Shown in pieces: positions 22,975 through 35,614 of a stretch of DNA of 64,000 nt (the first letter of the stretch is position 1; each line of letters opens with the position of its first letter). The position numbers and the translations under genes were made by a program. This DNA is from Druceiella hillmani (taxonomy: Eukaryota; Arthropoda; Insecta; Lepidoptera; Hepialidae): contig JAYKKI010000088.1 in the NCBI GenBank assembly GCA_039881145.1, forward strand, positions 4,249,501-4,313,500. Reading direction: 5' to 3'. The notes beneath the pieces were generated by a model that was given only the letters and a program-made list of their open reading frames with translations, did no database searches and was not told where the DNA came from.

Positions 22975-23590
22975 CCATTCGCGTAGGTTCTTCAGCCAGG
23001 ATATCCTCCTTCTACCAGGCCTTCTCTGCTCAGTATCTTGCCTTCAATAAAGAGGTTAAATAATTATTACTTCCTATGGCACATGGTATGTCCAAACAAT
23101 TGGAACTTGCGTGTTTTATGCTCCTTAAGAATTCCGCTATCTTTATTTGTCTGCTGAAGTATTATTGAATCGCTTGTTTTGTGACCTCATAAGATTTGCA
23201 ACGTTCTGCGTTACATCAGTATCTCACACGCATGAATATCTTATATGTCGCTTTTGTGAGGATTCACGTTTCAGCGTCATATGGTGAGATCAAAAATATG
23301 TAGCAACGGGCTGTATCTGTGGGAAGATTCAGACTTAATTATCGTTCACAGAGGATCCTACTTATCTTGCGGGAAGCGTTTCGGGCTTGCTCAATTCTGC
23401 ATCGGATTTCAAGAGTGTGATCACCTTTATTATCAACCATTGCTCCAAGATACTTACATTTTATAGAGTTCCGTAAAATTTTGTACCCAGTTTGACGCAC
23501 AGATTTGTCTGCCTGAATAATAGATATGTTCTTTGTTAAAACTTTGTTTGAATGTCACTGATTCAGTTTTGAGTGATGTCGAGTAAACCA
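22975..23590 (-). pseudogene. LINE reverse transcriptase C-terminal relic, left arm
   Basis: Reading the minus strand in shifting frames gives blocks typical of the C-terminal part of an insect endonuclease-reverse transcriptase: CKYLGAMVDNKGDHTLEIRC, then RIEQARNASRKISRILCER, then a decayed YRRMLRISW-like block, LQQTNKDSGILKEHKTRK, and FQLFGHTMCHRK. In intact elements these follow the RT palm and thumb (KYLG.....G....EI..RI..A, then the FEM..YRRMLRISW block). There are several stops and frameshifts. Only the last ~200 residues are represented; endonuclease and the YADD palm are missing. The plus-strand frame at 23281-23466 is its antisense shadow. Mirror copy at 55.2-55.77 kb. Confidence 0.8.
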
Positions 23591-23884
23591 TACTGTATAT
23601 ACTCTACACATATAGCGATGGGTTTGGATTTGAAAACGTAATTTTTGTCATAAAACTTCTTTAGGTGTGACTTAAAAGTAACTCAGATTTTTTTCGGACG
23701 AAAATAACAATCAGCAAAGTCCATAGTTCACTTATGCACCTTCTAGTATTTGAAAGCATCAATTGACTATAGAATTTCGTGAGTATATGTATTATATACA
23801 CATACGTATTTGAATTTATTTCTATTCTACTTTTATAAATTTTTATACTAAAATTATTTTGTTTGAAAGTGTATACTGTGGTGT

Positions 23885-24430
23885 GGTGGTCTCTTATAAA
23901 AATGGTAATGACCTAATGAAGCCATTCCGAAATGAAAAATGGAACAGTGTTATGGATGTTAGTAAATCAAGAGTGATTCAGTATATTTGATACTTATAGT
24001 TGTTACTTTGCAAAATAACTTTACCATTGACCAGGTCAGGATCCGATGCTGGCTTTTGGAAATGAAAAATGGAATTCCTTAACGGATAGTAGTAAATCAA
24101 TCGCGATTCAAGATATTTGTTCCTGGTAGTTATTTCTTTGCAAAATATCTACACCATCGACCAGATGAGGATCTGATGAGAGTTTTGGAGATGAATAATT
24201 TAATTCTTTAGACGATGGTAGTAAATCAATCGTGATTCAAGGTATTTGCTACCGGTAGTTATTAATTTGCAAAAAAATTACACCATCGACCAAGTCAGGG
24301 TCTGATGATGAGTTCTGAAGAAGAAAAATGTAACTCCTAAACGGATGGTTGTAAAGCAATCTTGATTTAAGATACTTGTTATTGGTAGTTGTAACTTTGT
24401 AAAATAACTACACAATCGACAACACAGGAC
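23885..24430. repeat. About 128-bp tandem repeat, four units, left arm
   Basis: GTAGTAAATCAA-type starts recur at about 23,961, 24,088, 24,219 and 24,348. Each unit contains TTTGCAAAATAACT and ACCATCGACCAGGTCAGGATC-like segments. Units are diverged from one another more than from their mirror units at 54.40-54.93 kb, so the array was formed before the inverted duplication. In the minus direction the units share a peptide-like pattern (SDPDLV, LLPS) but contain stops. Confidence 0.85.
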
Positions 24431-24468
24431 CTGTCACTACCTTCAAAGAAATTTTACTTCAATCGTCC

Positions 24469-24735
24469 TTAAAGGTTACCCTCACTTCGAATTTTTTTCG
24501 TAATTGAAAATTTCTCATTCAAAAAGATAAACTCTTTGGTACACGGTGTGACTGTGACCGCGCAAAATTTGCCTTTCAAATTGGAATATCTATGTTGAAT
24601 TTGACAAACGAAGGTGATGCACTCAATACTACTTACCGACTTACGTCGCCCACATTGACATTTACGACCATTCGCCGGCAATGCGATGTATCTCCAATTT
24701 AGATTTATTAATCGCAATTTATATGTATCCACATT
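24469..24735 (-). other. Conserved frame with donor-like sites, left arm
   Basis: An 87-codon minus-strand frame with a cysteine-basic patch (GRKCQCGRRKS). On the minus strand a GTAAGT splice-donor match occurs at the end of the GGGCGAC segment and again nine bases on; the same double GTAAGT is on the right arm at 54,175 and 54,184. The right arm lacks 12 bases and changes the frame just before this point, so the peptide is not preserved. I do not recognise a family. A fossil exon is possible but unproven. Confidence 0.3.
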
Positions 24736-25230
24736 TAATTTTTATGAAGGTGTTTTTGATGAATGATCGTATTGAGTATGATTCTATTATTTCGGTTCTG
24801 ATTATATTTGGTTTTGATTAGTCACAAGAGGGTTTAAGTCCAAGAAAAGTTATCTAAATGTTCTTGATATTCTATGACATATTGGTAGCAATCATTCAAA
24901 AATTATAGTGATTTTTTTTCAAAATTAAGTGAATTTTCTAAATAACCGAGGTTGTTTGATCATTTTTATTTGACATCAGTCTTGAATAAGTAAACCTGAA
25001 TGTTTTAACATCAGTAATGTACTATGTGGAACTTTGGAATATCGATGGTAACAGTAAAGAAATGGTATTCGATGATGTTAATGCCATAACTCGATTAAAA
25101 ATGAAAAAAATCACGAATATGAATATTTATTAATGTCTATTATATTAACATTGTAAATAACTTAAAAATGATAAAACAAGTGTCAAACGATTGATGAAAT
25201 TTTAAAGTCAAAGTATTGTGGTAGAAACAT
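24735..25230 (-). repeat. Approx. 500-bp repeat, copy L1
   Basis: Mirror partner of 53,595-54,110 and also the reverse complement of 26,375-26,890 on the same arm, with a spacer of about 1.15 kb. Shared blocks include TGGAACTTTGGAATATCGATGG-type and AACCGAGGTTGTTTGATC segments. No coding capacity is seen. Confidence 0.8.
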
Positions 25231-25345
25231 CTTTCCCGGTATTAAACATGTCAATTCGAGAGTGACAATATTTGCAAGGGAAATATGTGCATTGACAATA
25301 TGTTCAATGACAATATGTGCAATGACCATATGTGCAATAAAAATA

Positions 25346-25960
25346 AGTTACCACTAATAACATAAGTTACTAATTTGACCACTTATACATCCGATATTAA
25401 TATTCGGTGAACATTATTAAGTATGCCACAAGATAGATTATATAAGTCAACTTTAAGAGAAAATTGTATTAATTATGAAAAGCAGCGATCGCCGACTAGA
25501 AAAATTTTGTTTGTACAAAAACAGGTTTAAAGTTTCGGGATGAGTTATTACTGAATAAAATATTTTTTAACATAAAACATCTTACACTGCCGCCGGGCTA
25601 TGGCTAGTGGAGAAGAAGGGAAGGGTGCTAGACTTATGGAATACCGGTTTTACGATTATATGTATAATGAACAAACCTCAACAGCTTTAAAATTATAATG
25701 CGTAGCCAAATAATCAATACAAAATTTAAAAGAACACGGCTGAAAGAATGTGACATTAATTTAGATAATGTGGTGTCATATACCACAACAAAATTGTCAC
25801 CAAACCTAGTAGCAAATTGCTTTTTCATCACGCAATAATATGTATACAGCTTAAGAACGCTTACACATAGCACTTTACGCAAAATGTTGTGAAATTTAAT
25901 TCGATAAGTATTATAAAATAAAATACGGACAGTAAATATAACGAAAGAATGAAAATGTTG
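25346..25960. other. Left-only insertion of about 615 bp
   Basis: The right arm is continuous across this point near 53,525-53,545 (AATAACTTATTATTATCGC region). The insertion has no clear terminal inverted repeats. It holds most of a 117-codon minus frame (25634-25987) without a recognisable motif. Just before it, TGACAATATGTGCAA-like words are repeated four times (25,250-25,345). Confidence 0.55.
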
Positions 25961-26374
25961 CAATGACAAAATATTAAAATCGGACAAGTTTTCTTTAAAT
26001 TTTCAAATGCTGATACATCTTTAAAACAAAAAGGCATTGACAGTGGGTATTGTAAATAAATATAAAAAGGAAAATAGGAGAGAAAAACAATAGGTTTGCG
26101 CTAACATCGAAAATTTGTTGTAAATACGAATGGATGCGGCAAATCCAGAGGCAAGTCGAGAAGGGATGTTCTCAGTGAGATAGAACCAGTATTCAAATTC
26201 GTTCTCGTGTTATTAAAAAAAAAGAGAAAACTAACAAAAAATATTTTCTTTAAACTATGAATTACATCTTAATAATTAATACCAATTTTAAAAACTTGTT
26301 TATGTAGATTAAGAAAAAATTTCAGAACATTAAATATAAATAGCTGTATTTAAATACTTATTGCTTTATAATAT

Positions 26375-26890
26375 TTTAATAATTCTTTGACTTCAAAATG
26401 TCATCAATTGTTCGAAACTTTTTTTATAATTTTTGAATCATTTACAATGTTAACATAATAGGTTTTGTCAAATTTACATGTTTGTAAACTTTTTCGTTTT
26501 TAATCTAGTTATGTTGAAAATTACCATTCTCGAATACCATTTCTTTACTTTTACCATCGACATTTCAAAGTTCTACATAGTCCATTACTGATATTAAAGC
26601 ATTCAAATTTAGTAATTCAAGACCGATGTCAAGTCAAATTCGATCAAACAACCTCGATTATTTGGAAAATTCACTTAATTTTGAAAAAAATCACTTTAAT
26701 TTATGAATGATCGCTACTATTATATGATAGAATACCAAGAACATTTAGATAACTTTTTCTACTTTTTGCTTCGATTTAAAACTTCTTGTAACTAATGGAA
26801 ACCATATATAGTCACAACCGAAATAATAGATTCATGCTCAATGCCATCATTCATCAAAAAAACCTTCGTCAAAATTAAATGTCGATAGAT
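26375..26890 (+). repeat. Approx. 500-bp repeat, copy L2 (extra, inverted relative to L1)
   Basis: Same orientation as the right-arm copy at 53,595-54,110, so it is not the expected mirror copy. The right arm has no second copy at the corresponding place (about 53,110). It is either a transposed copy of a mobile element or a nested inverted duplication within the left arm. Confidence 0.78.
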
Positions 26891-27445
26891 AAAATTCACA
26901 AGTTTCCTTTCACTTTTCACCAGTTTTCTGAATTTTGGAAAAATTATAATATTGTTCATTATTTTTATTATTTCCCTACAATTTTTCTGCTAACGGAATA
27001 AAGCGCTATTACATAGCGCGCTTTGCTCAACTTCGTGCGAATAAAATTAACATCTTCCCCCATTCAACTATGAACCACCCTACCCCGCTACCTCAATCCA
27101 CACTTCCGCATATGCTATTTTGTTGGAAACTGCACAACAATCTAACCATTATAAGAACCTTAGGGACACATACACATCCGTTTCCGCTCCCCTAAGAACG
27201 ATGGTTGCGGTATCCTTTGTTGTGCTGACGGTTTATTTAACTAATATACTGCGTTTTAAAGTTTTAGGGAAGAATAAGTTATGATATGAATGTAAACATA
27301 TTAACATTAAATTATATTGGTTTATAAATATTATGTGGGTATAATATTTTCACTTCACTCCTAAAGAATGAAGTTGTTTTCTTTCTATTGTATCAGAGTA
27401 GCCCTGCTAGACAACGCGAACTTAACACGGAACTTTTCCCATAAG
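26890..27445. other. Left arm, conserved GC-richer stretch
   Basis: Mirrors 52,560-53,115 closely, including CGGAACTTTTCCCATAAG at the inner edge (27,431-27,446) and ACTATGAACCACCC. Several CpG-containing motifs (AGCGCGCTTTG, GCCGCACC-like) are kept. No open frame of note. Confidence 0.55.
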
Positions 27446-29204
27446 TCTTCTTGATTTTCTATATTTTATGTAGAAAATCATACTAGACGAGTCTCACCAC
27501 AAAGATCAAAATTTACTTCTTTAAGTCTTCTGTATCAATTCGTCGACGTGTTCTAGAGTAGACTTCCGTCCATAGTTGTGCAAATACTGTATGTTGATTC
27601 GCTCAATCCTTGTCTTAAAAGGAATTTATAAATAAGTACTTTAAAAGTTCTCGTAGTGAAAGTTTAAAAGTTCTCGTATGTTTTATTTACTCTTTAATCG
27701 ACAAAACTCGGTTACTACTTCAGAAGAAGATCGAACTCCGCGCTCTTTAAATTACATAGCAGGGATGTTTGAGAAGTTGCTGTAACACTCCAGTGAATCT
27801 TGGAAAAAAAGGTGGGTCTAGTAATTGCCAACTAATTAAAATAAATCAATATAAAGGTAAAGTGTCCTTACAGTTTAAGTTATGTTTTTATGTTTGTATT
27901 GGAAAACTCGTCTGCTGTTGGTCTCTAACTGCGTTCCAATAGTTTTCTCGCAATCGTTACTTCTAATTGAATACCATAATATATAATAATAGAAAATTTA
28001 CCACGGTAAATAACTTCAGAAATCTCTTGAAAAATTCTTACTTTTCCTAATCATCAACTTTTCTTTTCCTAAATGTCTAATTCTAAATATTGTTAATTTA
28101 CAATTTTATGTTGTGATCGAGTTTATTGACGCGTTATCTTCTCTTGTTACGTTATTGTCCTCGTAGTAAAATGTGTTATGAAATTAGGCTGTGTGTCAGT
28201 GAATCAAATAGTTTTGGTTCAAATAGTTCCGTAGAAATAGCATTTACAAACTAGTATGAAAAATAGTTAACTTCATAAAAAATATTTGTTTTGTGTCTAT
28301 CTGACAATTTCAGGTAAATTTTTAAGGAGTTATTTTTTCAGTTATTCTATTGAATAGTATAATTTTTATGCTCTTAATACATTTAGTAACCTTGGACCTG
28401 AACTGTATGGAATTGTGCCGGTCCAAACAAACAACCGAATTTTCTGATTTATTATATTAATTAGTATCGTAAAAGAATAAAATACCAGAAATAGTACCGC
28501 ACGATTATGTAGAAATATAGATGTGTTGAAGTATCTATAAAATTAATACCAGTGCATGTGATGAGTGCTGTAGTATACAGGTATTCATATAAACTGTTTT
28601 GTTAACATTGTTATAATTAATAATAATCAAAATGCGAGAAAAGAGTAACTATATTTTTATGTGTGCTAAAATACTTTGGACGTGGTTTAGATTTGAATAA
28701 CTAAGTGGTTTATAACAACAGGGAAGAAAATTATTACCATGCTAATATTTTTTTATCCATATCGATCTCATCCCCGTTTCTCTCAAATTACTGATCGATA
28801 AGTATTTAGATATGAGGTGCAACAGTATATGAACTGTGTTCGAACTGAGAATGGCGAGCGGATTGTAAGTTAACATGAACAAATTCTCAGTGGTTAGCAT
28901 GGAACTACGAGCTTCCTTCTAATAAAAAAGCCAAAGTGAACAAAAACGGTGGGCAGCGGAAGTGATATTTTCATCACTTCACAAATAATTCGAAATACAA
29001 TAGAAAAACAAAAATTCTAAAAACAAGTTTCCTGGCTTCTGTCATAATTCTATGCCCTAAATCAATCACTATTTTTAAAATATTTTCAATGTACAGAATT
29101 CACTCTGTTATCATTTTATTATATGTAAAGATTATGTAATGGCAATATATCAAATATATGTGTGTACTGTATATTTTTTTATGAAAAGTTTAGTCTCCCG
29201 ACAA

Positions 29205-29400
29205 GAGTACACTACTGCGTTGCTATGTACTGCCACGCCACGATAAGCTACTACACTGCGATATGCTATTATGCTATGAGGAATTAGCGTGCTGATGCTA
29301 CGCTATGATCACACTGAGATGTGCTACTATGCTATGACGTATTATTACGCGGTGAAGTGTTACCAGTTACCACGCTGTGATGTGCTGCGTTACGGTGGTA
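29205..29400. repeat. Degenerate minisatellite
   Basis: GCTATGCTA-, CTACTA- and TGTGATGTGCT-type words recur irregularly, giving diverged units of about 22-26 bp, GC-richer than the flanks. The unit is too decayed to count. Confidence 0.5.
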
Positions 29401-30069
29401 GTGTGATCAAGGAGTTATGGAAAAAAAATTAGGCTTTACCCATTCTTAAAATAAAATTTTGTTAGGAAAACTGAGAGACATTCGTAATAAACTTGATTAC
29501 TTCGGTAATTTTGGTAAAGCACATAAAGAGTCTTTGAATTGCTTCGAACGAGTTCGAATTTTTGAAAAGTTTGTCGTTTTGCATCAGGCTTTTACATCAT
29601 ACAAAAGAGCTAATTTTGAATATCTTAGAAGTATTCACATAGTAATAACCATAACAAAATTAAAAGGAAAATTATGTTAGCTAAGTAGGCTTTACTACTT
29701 TAAAAGAAACTTATGACATGTAGTCGAATCTATAAAAAGGTTAATAGAAACTCTGTACAAGTGATTCAAATCAACTGCAAAATAACTTTGTTTTAAAATG
29801 TAAATTTATTTATTAGTTCTTTACGTTTGCAAGCCAGAGCCGTAAAGAATGACGTTTTCTAGCTGGCGAGGATTTATATAAATTATAAATCCTTTTTTGG
29901 CCAAAAAATATCGGTATGCACAAATAGTTAAAATTATGCGTAAGATTTTTATGTCAAAATGGATTTTTAGCTTATGTTATGAGTGTATTAATATGGTCAT
30001 ATTTTCTATTAGATTGTGATAAATACTAATTAGTATTTGAATTTATTAATTACTTGTGAAATTAATACG

Positions 30070-30430
30070 TATTTATGGTGGTCTCAAATATAATAACATC
30101 TGGAGAAGAAGAACTAACTCTGAACTTTACAAATTATTTAAAGTACCGGATATGGTCAAATACATCGCAATTCAGAAAATAAAATGAGCAGTTGAGCAGA
30201 ATGGACGAAAGCCGAGCAACAAAAAAATCTTCTCAACCAGACCATTGGGCTCCCGAAAAAGAGAAAGACCTAAACTTAGGTGGCTCGACTGTCTAGAAAA
30301 AGACTTTAAAATCCAAAATGTAACGAACTGGATGTCTGACCAAGAATAGGAGAGCTTGGGAGTTGATTCTGTGGAAAGCAGGGGCCCATCCTGGGCTGTA
30401 AAGCCATTGAAGAAGAAGAAGACGAAGTGA
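30070..30430 (+). pseudogene. 5'-truncated LINE, reverse transcriptase C-terminus with (GAA)n tail
   Basis: Plus-strand frames read RTNSELYKLFKVPDMVKYI, then KKIFSTRPLGSRKRERPK, then LRWLDCLEKDFKIQNVTNW, then after a frameshift a LWKAGAHPGL block. These correspond to the last ~110 residues of many insect non-LTR retrotransposon polyproteins (NSELY..., GRP..RW.D..E.DL...GV..W, and a terminal AHPGL). The coding end is followed by GCCATTGAAGAAGAAGAAGA, a short microsatellite tail at 30,400-30,425, as expected at a LINE 3' end. It is on the left arm only. Dead on arrival or decayed: several stops in all frames. Confidence 0.8.
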
Positions 30431-31277
30431 AATTAAGAAAAAGCTCTTAAATAAGTAGTGTGTACAGTTTTCCAGAATCTCCCTCAAAAGTCTAGTAAAA
30501 ATACTATTAATTCTTGAATGTTTTTACATGATTAAATGTATATGAAGTTATACTCGCACCTAACAGATTGTATAACATTATTGTGGTATTTGAATTTCCA
30601 AGCACATTTATATTCCTTAATATAATTAAATTGTTTGATGTAACAACGCTGCGGAAAATCGTGTAATAAATAGCTTCTCTCTGTGCCATCTCTTCATTAA
30701 TTGTAATATTGTAAACTTTTCAATAATATAGTGTTTCGTTCTACAAAAATTATATTTCTCGGGCTAAATAGGTAGTTATGTGTTAATTAGAACTAAAAAC
30801 CACTTCTTTACCGAAAATTTGAGTAGCCATTTAGACCTGAATTAATAAAAAAAATACTTTTTTTGGCTTTGCTTATATAATATTCTACTCAATTCAAGCT
30901 ACAGAAAACGTTATGTTACCGCTGTCACATGAACTATAAATTGGCGCTTAGGTTAATTTGGTAGCTATTTTTTGGTTACAGAGTTAACAGGTAACAAATA
31001 AGTTAACCTTCCGGATTAATAATTTGGTAGGCATTTGAATTGTTGCTATACAAACGTATATCTTGTTTGTATAAATGTGTCAAACCTAAAATGATTAATT
31101 AATCTAATTTATTGTATTATTTTTAAATTGTATCAAAATGAATATTGACCTAATTTTGTGATGAAAAATAATGTGATAACAGTAGCCAGGAACATAATTC
31201 ATATTTTTTATGTTTTTATTATTATATTATTCTCATATTGCCAAAAGTCTTCATTAACTATCAGCTTGTTTTATTGT
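30430..31277. other. AT-rich left-only DNA, nothing recognised
   Basis: Small minus frames at 30293-30689 overlap the LINE tail and have no motif. No repeat or element seen. Confidence 0.45.
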
Positions 31278-31572
31278 GTAGTTGTAAAATAATATTAGCC
31301 GCCGCGATGTAAAATAACATCAGCAGTTGTAAAATAATATCAGCCGCCACGATGTAAAATAATATCAGCAGTTGTAAAATAATATCAGCCGCCGCGATGT
31401 AAAATAATATCAGCAGTTGTAAAATATCAGCCACCGCGATGTAAAATAATATCAGCAGTTGTAAAATAATATCAGCCGCCGCGATGTAAAATAACATCAG
31501 CAGTTGTAAAATAATATCAGCCGCCGTGATGTAAAATAATATCAGCAGTTGTAAAATAATATCAGCAGCGGC
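31278..31572. repeat. 45-bp minisatellite made of two half-units
   Basis: About six and a half copies of a 45-bp unit, itself two related halves: AGTTGTAAAATAATATCAGC (20 bp) and a 25-bp half starting CGCCGCGATG. Because 45 is a multiple of three, a repetitive 78-codon minus frame exists; I treat it as a byproduct. Not present on the right arm. Confidence 0.92.
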
Positions 31573-31579
31573 GATAATG

Positions 31580-32298
31580 AAAGCCGCGTTTTGATACTGA
31601 GTATTTTATGCGTAGTTTTTATGGACACACCATCACGTGCATTCTCGCCTTTTGGAGTATTCGTTATTCTAAGATTAGCGTATTGTAAACACGAGCAAAG
31701 TTTTACTAAGTTACATGACTTTACAAATACATATAGCCTTATGAATCAGCCGGTAAATATATTAAATTCTACATCTGTGCGCGAATCATCAGCCTTACGA
31801 ATGGGCGCAATAAAACTCGGTGTAGTCATAATTCTAAACCGCTAGTTGGCACATAATGGCTTATTACTCAACAATCGTGATCTCTAATGCCTTTCGAAGA
31901 GCTTCCAAGCTTTCCGTGGAAATTTTGTGACGGTTTTTCATCGAGCTTACCGAGAAGAAGGGTTTTATTTTTATATTAGAGTAAATAATAATTTTCCACG
32001 GCGATTGCGGATTTTGGAGCTGGCCGTAACCTTTTGTTGTTTTGAATGCAATTTAAACCATTTTTGTATGGTGTTTTGAATAAAAGTGTTGTTATATGTT
32101 GTTAACTAATTATATGTTTAAGAAACAGTTGAAATTGTAATTTTATTACAATCAAAATAGATTTTTTCATTCATGGCCTGTGGATTTTGTTATTACCGAC
32201 TTGATATCTGCGAGTGTAATAGCCAGCGTTGCTTAGGTGAATTTATTCGTAAAGGTTGAAGTACTCAGACAGGAAGCAAACCTATTACTTCAAGGACA
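31580..32298. other. Left-only DNA, nothing recognised
   Basis: Somewhat less AT-rich than average. The 84-codon plus frame at 31591-31845 has no recognised domain and no mirror copy to test conservation. Confidence 0.4.
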
Positions 32299-32789
32299 AT
32301 CTCTTAAAATTCTTCTTGTCTGGTTTTACATTTCTGTGTCGAGCCCTGTTCTTTCTTGAAATTTTAGACCATTATTTTCTGCTAGTCACTTCCTCCAATT
32401 GGGAACGTTCAGTTTTTATATTACTTGATGTATGTACCTGTCTCTGCTAGATTTTTGTCTGTCTCTGCTCGCCACACTATATATGTATTAACTTAACAAA
32501 ATGTTATATGCCGTCATTTAGATAGAAATACCGACATTAACATCGTCAATCCATTGGTATCCACATAAAAATATCATTGTTTGTAAACGTCAAAGTTTTT
32601 TACAATAAAAAAATAGTAATAAATAAAAGGAAAAAACAAACCGGACAATGCATAAAAGCGAAATATATAGAAACAACATCAAAAATCGAAACGACAAAGC
32701 ACGATGAAATCTTCTTGTCTTACACAATTTTTCGTTTTAATTAGTTGAGGAATATTGCTTTGAATAAAAATTTTCGATTTGATGACTTC

Positions 32790-33090
32790 CAGATTGAGTC
32801 TAACAATCTTTATAAGTTTTCTGAAGTTCCCAATCTATAAAGAGATGATAGGTCTCAATTCTATATTCTTTAGATTTTTGTGAAAACTGACGTATTTGAA
32901 AAAAAATCTTCTGATGTGGATCTTTCCTCCCTAAATCCACATTGGTAGTTCTCGATATATTTTTCAGCATTGGGTAATTATCTTTTAAACACGTACTTGA
33001 CAGCATTTTATACGTGATGCGTAGTAAACTTATCCTTCTATAGCTAATTAATTTAAGCAGATCCCCTTTTTGTATTAAGTTCCGCATATG
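32790..33090 (-). pseudogene. LINE reverse transcriptase relic, left arm (internally deleted)
   Basis: The 95-codon minus frame contains SYRRISLLRITYKMLSS, corresponding to the NYRGISLL...YK.....L motif of RT. NVDLGRKDPHQKIFFQIRQF corresponds to CGFR.GRSTTDQIF.LRQ, and HLFIDW to HLFIDF, the first catalytic aspartate region. Twenty-odd bases just after HLFID are missing compared with the right arm, and everything beyond about 32,705 (1.06 kb containing the rest of the RT and the C-terminus) is deleted. The right arm shows the longer version at 46.13-47.48 kb. Confidence 0.85.
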
Positions 33091-35206
33091 TTTATATTCG
33101 AAAATTATTTAATACTCAAATTATGTTTTTAATGAATATTGTCAAAGGTGGTATAATCGATCTTCGGATGTTGCAAATATTTTTAATTATCGATGTTAAA
33201 ACTAAGATATTGGGCTATTTAATTGCGATGAAAGTCGATATATTCATTAGTAACTAGTTAGCGATAGATTCAATGCAAGTCTGCACGCTGGTCTGAAATC
33301 AACTCCACTTACGTAGTTTCATGCGATTCCTCCCTTGTTTTACAAATAATATTTATATACACACAATCGTGCACTTCCATGTTATGGCATTCTAAATTAT
33401 TACGAAACTGGCTTTTGTCTCTGCCTTCACCCCCGTGAGTTTTCGATTAAAGCGTTATGGCGATAGATTTAATATACACCATTAATGAACATGTTGTAGC
33501 ACTAAATATTTATTATCGAGTAAAAACATTGGGTTTTCTTCTTTAAAAAGGACACGAACGATAACGAAAAGAGAGCATTTTGCATCAAATAGTTAAGGGG
33601 AAATCAAATTGCGGAGTTTTCTAGAGAAGGTGAAACGGGAAGTTTTTAATCAATGAAGGTTAAATGACGTGATTTTGATTGGATTGATTGAAAAATGACT
33701 GTTGTATTCTGTTTTATGTCAGAAAGGTGTTATTTATTTATATATTTCCAGTACGAAAATATTATATTAAACGATTAATATCCTATTTGAAAGATATATT
33801 TGCAATAACATTTAAGCCCTTTGTATATACATGTTGGTTACGATAAATCAATACTCCACGCACCACGCACGATCATGACACAATTGTATAACAAACCTCA
33901 GTTCTAATTTACTATGTACAATATATGATAGATAGGTGTAATTATTAACTTAACGCAAGCCGTACTTCAACAGGGATTTTTTAAAATTTTATTAGTTCGA
34001 CGGGAACCGAGCAAATATTTGCAAAATAAAATATCCTGATACCTTATATTGAATATTTGAAATTAATGTTATTTGTTTCTAGATTTAATATTTTATTAAA
34101 AGATTTAGTTGAAAATATTTTAGTTGATTGTTTTAATCGTATTTAGATGGCGATTGACCTGAAATGACATAACGCTAAGCAGCAAATAAGTGATTTATTT
34201 AAAGCATATTATTAGAAAATTTATAAAAATTATTTAAGTTTATTAAGGCCAGATCCATTCCCAGAAAATCCCTTTCACAGAGCTACATCTAAGTTTCCTT
34301 ATTTGAGTACGAACTCATACTCTCTGCTGTTTAGCAGTTTTCAAAAGAAAAAAAATGTGAAGTACAGTCGTTTTTACCATATTTATGCCAGACTTTTTTG
34401 AAATTCAATGGAATCTTAAAAACTTCGAGTATCTCTTGCAATTCTTTATTTGCTATGAAAAACACTTTTTTATGTCCCCCCCCATAGACGCCGACGACGA
34501 TATAAAAGAATATATTTATTCAAAACTCTGTTGAAAAAAAATAATACAATGTACTGTACCTTTGATATACGAAACTATCGAAGTAGAAAACAGAAATTAA
34601 ACTACAGTTTCAGTTGGTAACTAGTTGAACTAAGATCTTTAATGAAAATGCATTTCTGTCTACGTTCATGTTAATAATAATTGCAGTCAAGTGTTATATT
34701 AAGCGAATTATGTTTTCGCTATTTGCTAACAGAAATGTGTTATTTTAATTTACGTAATAGTTGTCCAAGTTTCAATCGCAATGCACGTAACGTCAACTAC
34801 GTTCATCAGTCAGATCAGAACTAATATTGATAATAGCATGAACATAACGCGTCTAATGCGTTGAACAGGTTCTTTTTGAAATATTCGCGTATTATTTCTC
34901 TGCAGGACATGAATTAGAAAATGATAAGGCAGCAATAAAAGAACGATGTGTAGTGTAAAAATGTCTCAGGGCGTAAATTTTGAGCATTTAAATTTAATTG
35001 AAGGTAGAATTTGATTAGTACATCTGCGTTTTTTTATTTGTATTTAAAACAATACACTATATTTTTTAATCCACATTTTATGTGCGCGTTTGCGAAATAA
35101 TTATTAGAATATTACAAGGCATATTTTTATAAATAGTAACCTTTTTTCCTATTTATTTAAATATATCCTGCCATTAACACTTCCTTCACTCTATGGTACT
35201 TGTGCT
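33090..35206. other. Inner left arm, no gene seen
   Basis: Mirrors 45.57-46.13 kb and both copies of the right-arm tandem duplication (42.29-43.79 and 44.29-45.57 kb). Includes CCCCCCCCATAGACGCCG at about 34,475-34,492, a C-run not kept on the right. No gene. Confidence 0.55.
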
Positions 35207-35614
35207 CGGAAAGCATTACAAATACAATATCGGAAAGCATTACAAATACAATATCTGAAAGCAATACAAATACAATATCGGAAAGCATTACAAATACAAT
35301 ATCGGAAAGCATTACAAATACAATATCGGAAAGCATTACAAATACAATATCGGAAAGCATTACAAATACAATGTCGGAAAGCATTACAAATACAATATCG
35401 GAAAGCATTACAAATACAATATCGGAAAGCATTACAAATACAATATCGGAAAGCATTACAAATACAATATCGGAAAGCATTACAAATACAATATCGGAAA
35501 GCATTGCAAATACAATATCGGAAAGCATTACAAATACAATATCGGAAAGCATTACAAATACAATATCGGAAAGCATTACAAATACAATATCGGAAAGCAT
35601 TACAAATACAAGAT
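35207..35614. repeat. 24-bp minisatellite, 17 units, left arm
   Basis: Seventeen near-identical units of CGGAAAGCATTACAAATACA plus ATAT. Only a handful of single-base variants are present (for example units 3, 7, 13). The right arm has 10 units at 42,047-42,286, and its tandem-duplicate copy has about one unit near 44,268-44,292. Since 24 is a multiple of three, long repetitive frames appear on both strands (143, 147 and 172 codons); they are not genes. Confidence 0.97.

Larger units (their letters stand above)
27445..32298. other. Left block with no match at the mirror position
   Basis: Arm homology stops at 27,445 and resumes at 32,298; on the right it stops at 52,560 and resumes at 48,005. 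The 4.85 kb here and the 4.55 kb there share no sequence I can see. Contents: a degenerate minisatellite (29,205-29,400), a LINE 3' end (30,070-30,430), a 45-bp minisatellite (31,278-31,572), and otherwise AT-rich DNA with only small unrecognised frames. Confidence 0.75.

Noticed and set aside
23281..23466. 61-codon plus-strand frame and its right partner 55288-55575 as a conserved gene
   Set aside because: They are antisense to the LINE reverse transcriptase relic, whose known motifs lie on the opposite strand.
31261..31497. Repetitive hydrophobic minus frame (LLILFYIAAADI-type), membrane-like
   Set aside because: The 45-bp period is a multiple of three, so the frame is an artefact. The block is not conserved on the other arm.
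35207..35614. CRISPR-like regular array
   Set aside because: Units are directly adjacent, with no spacers between repeats, and the DNA is eukaryotic. It is a minisatellite.
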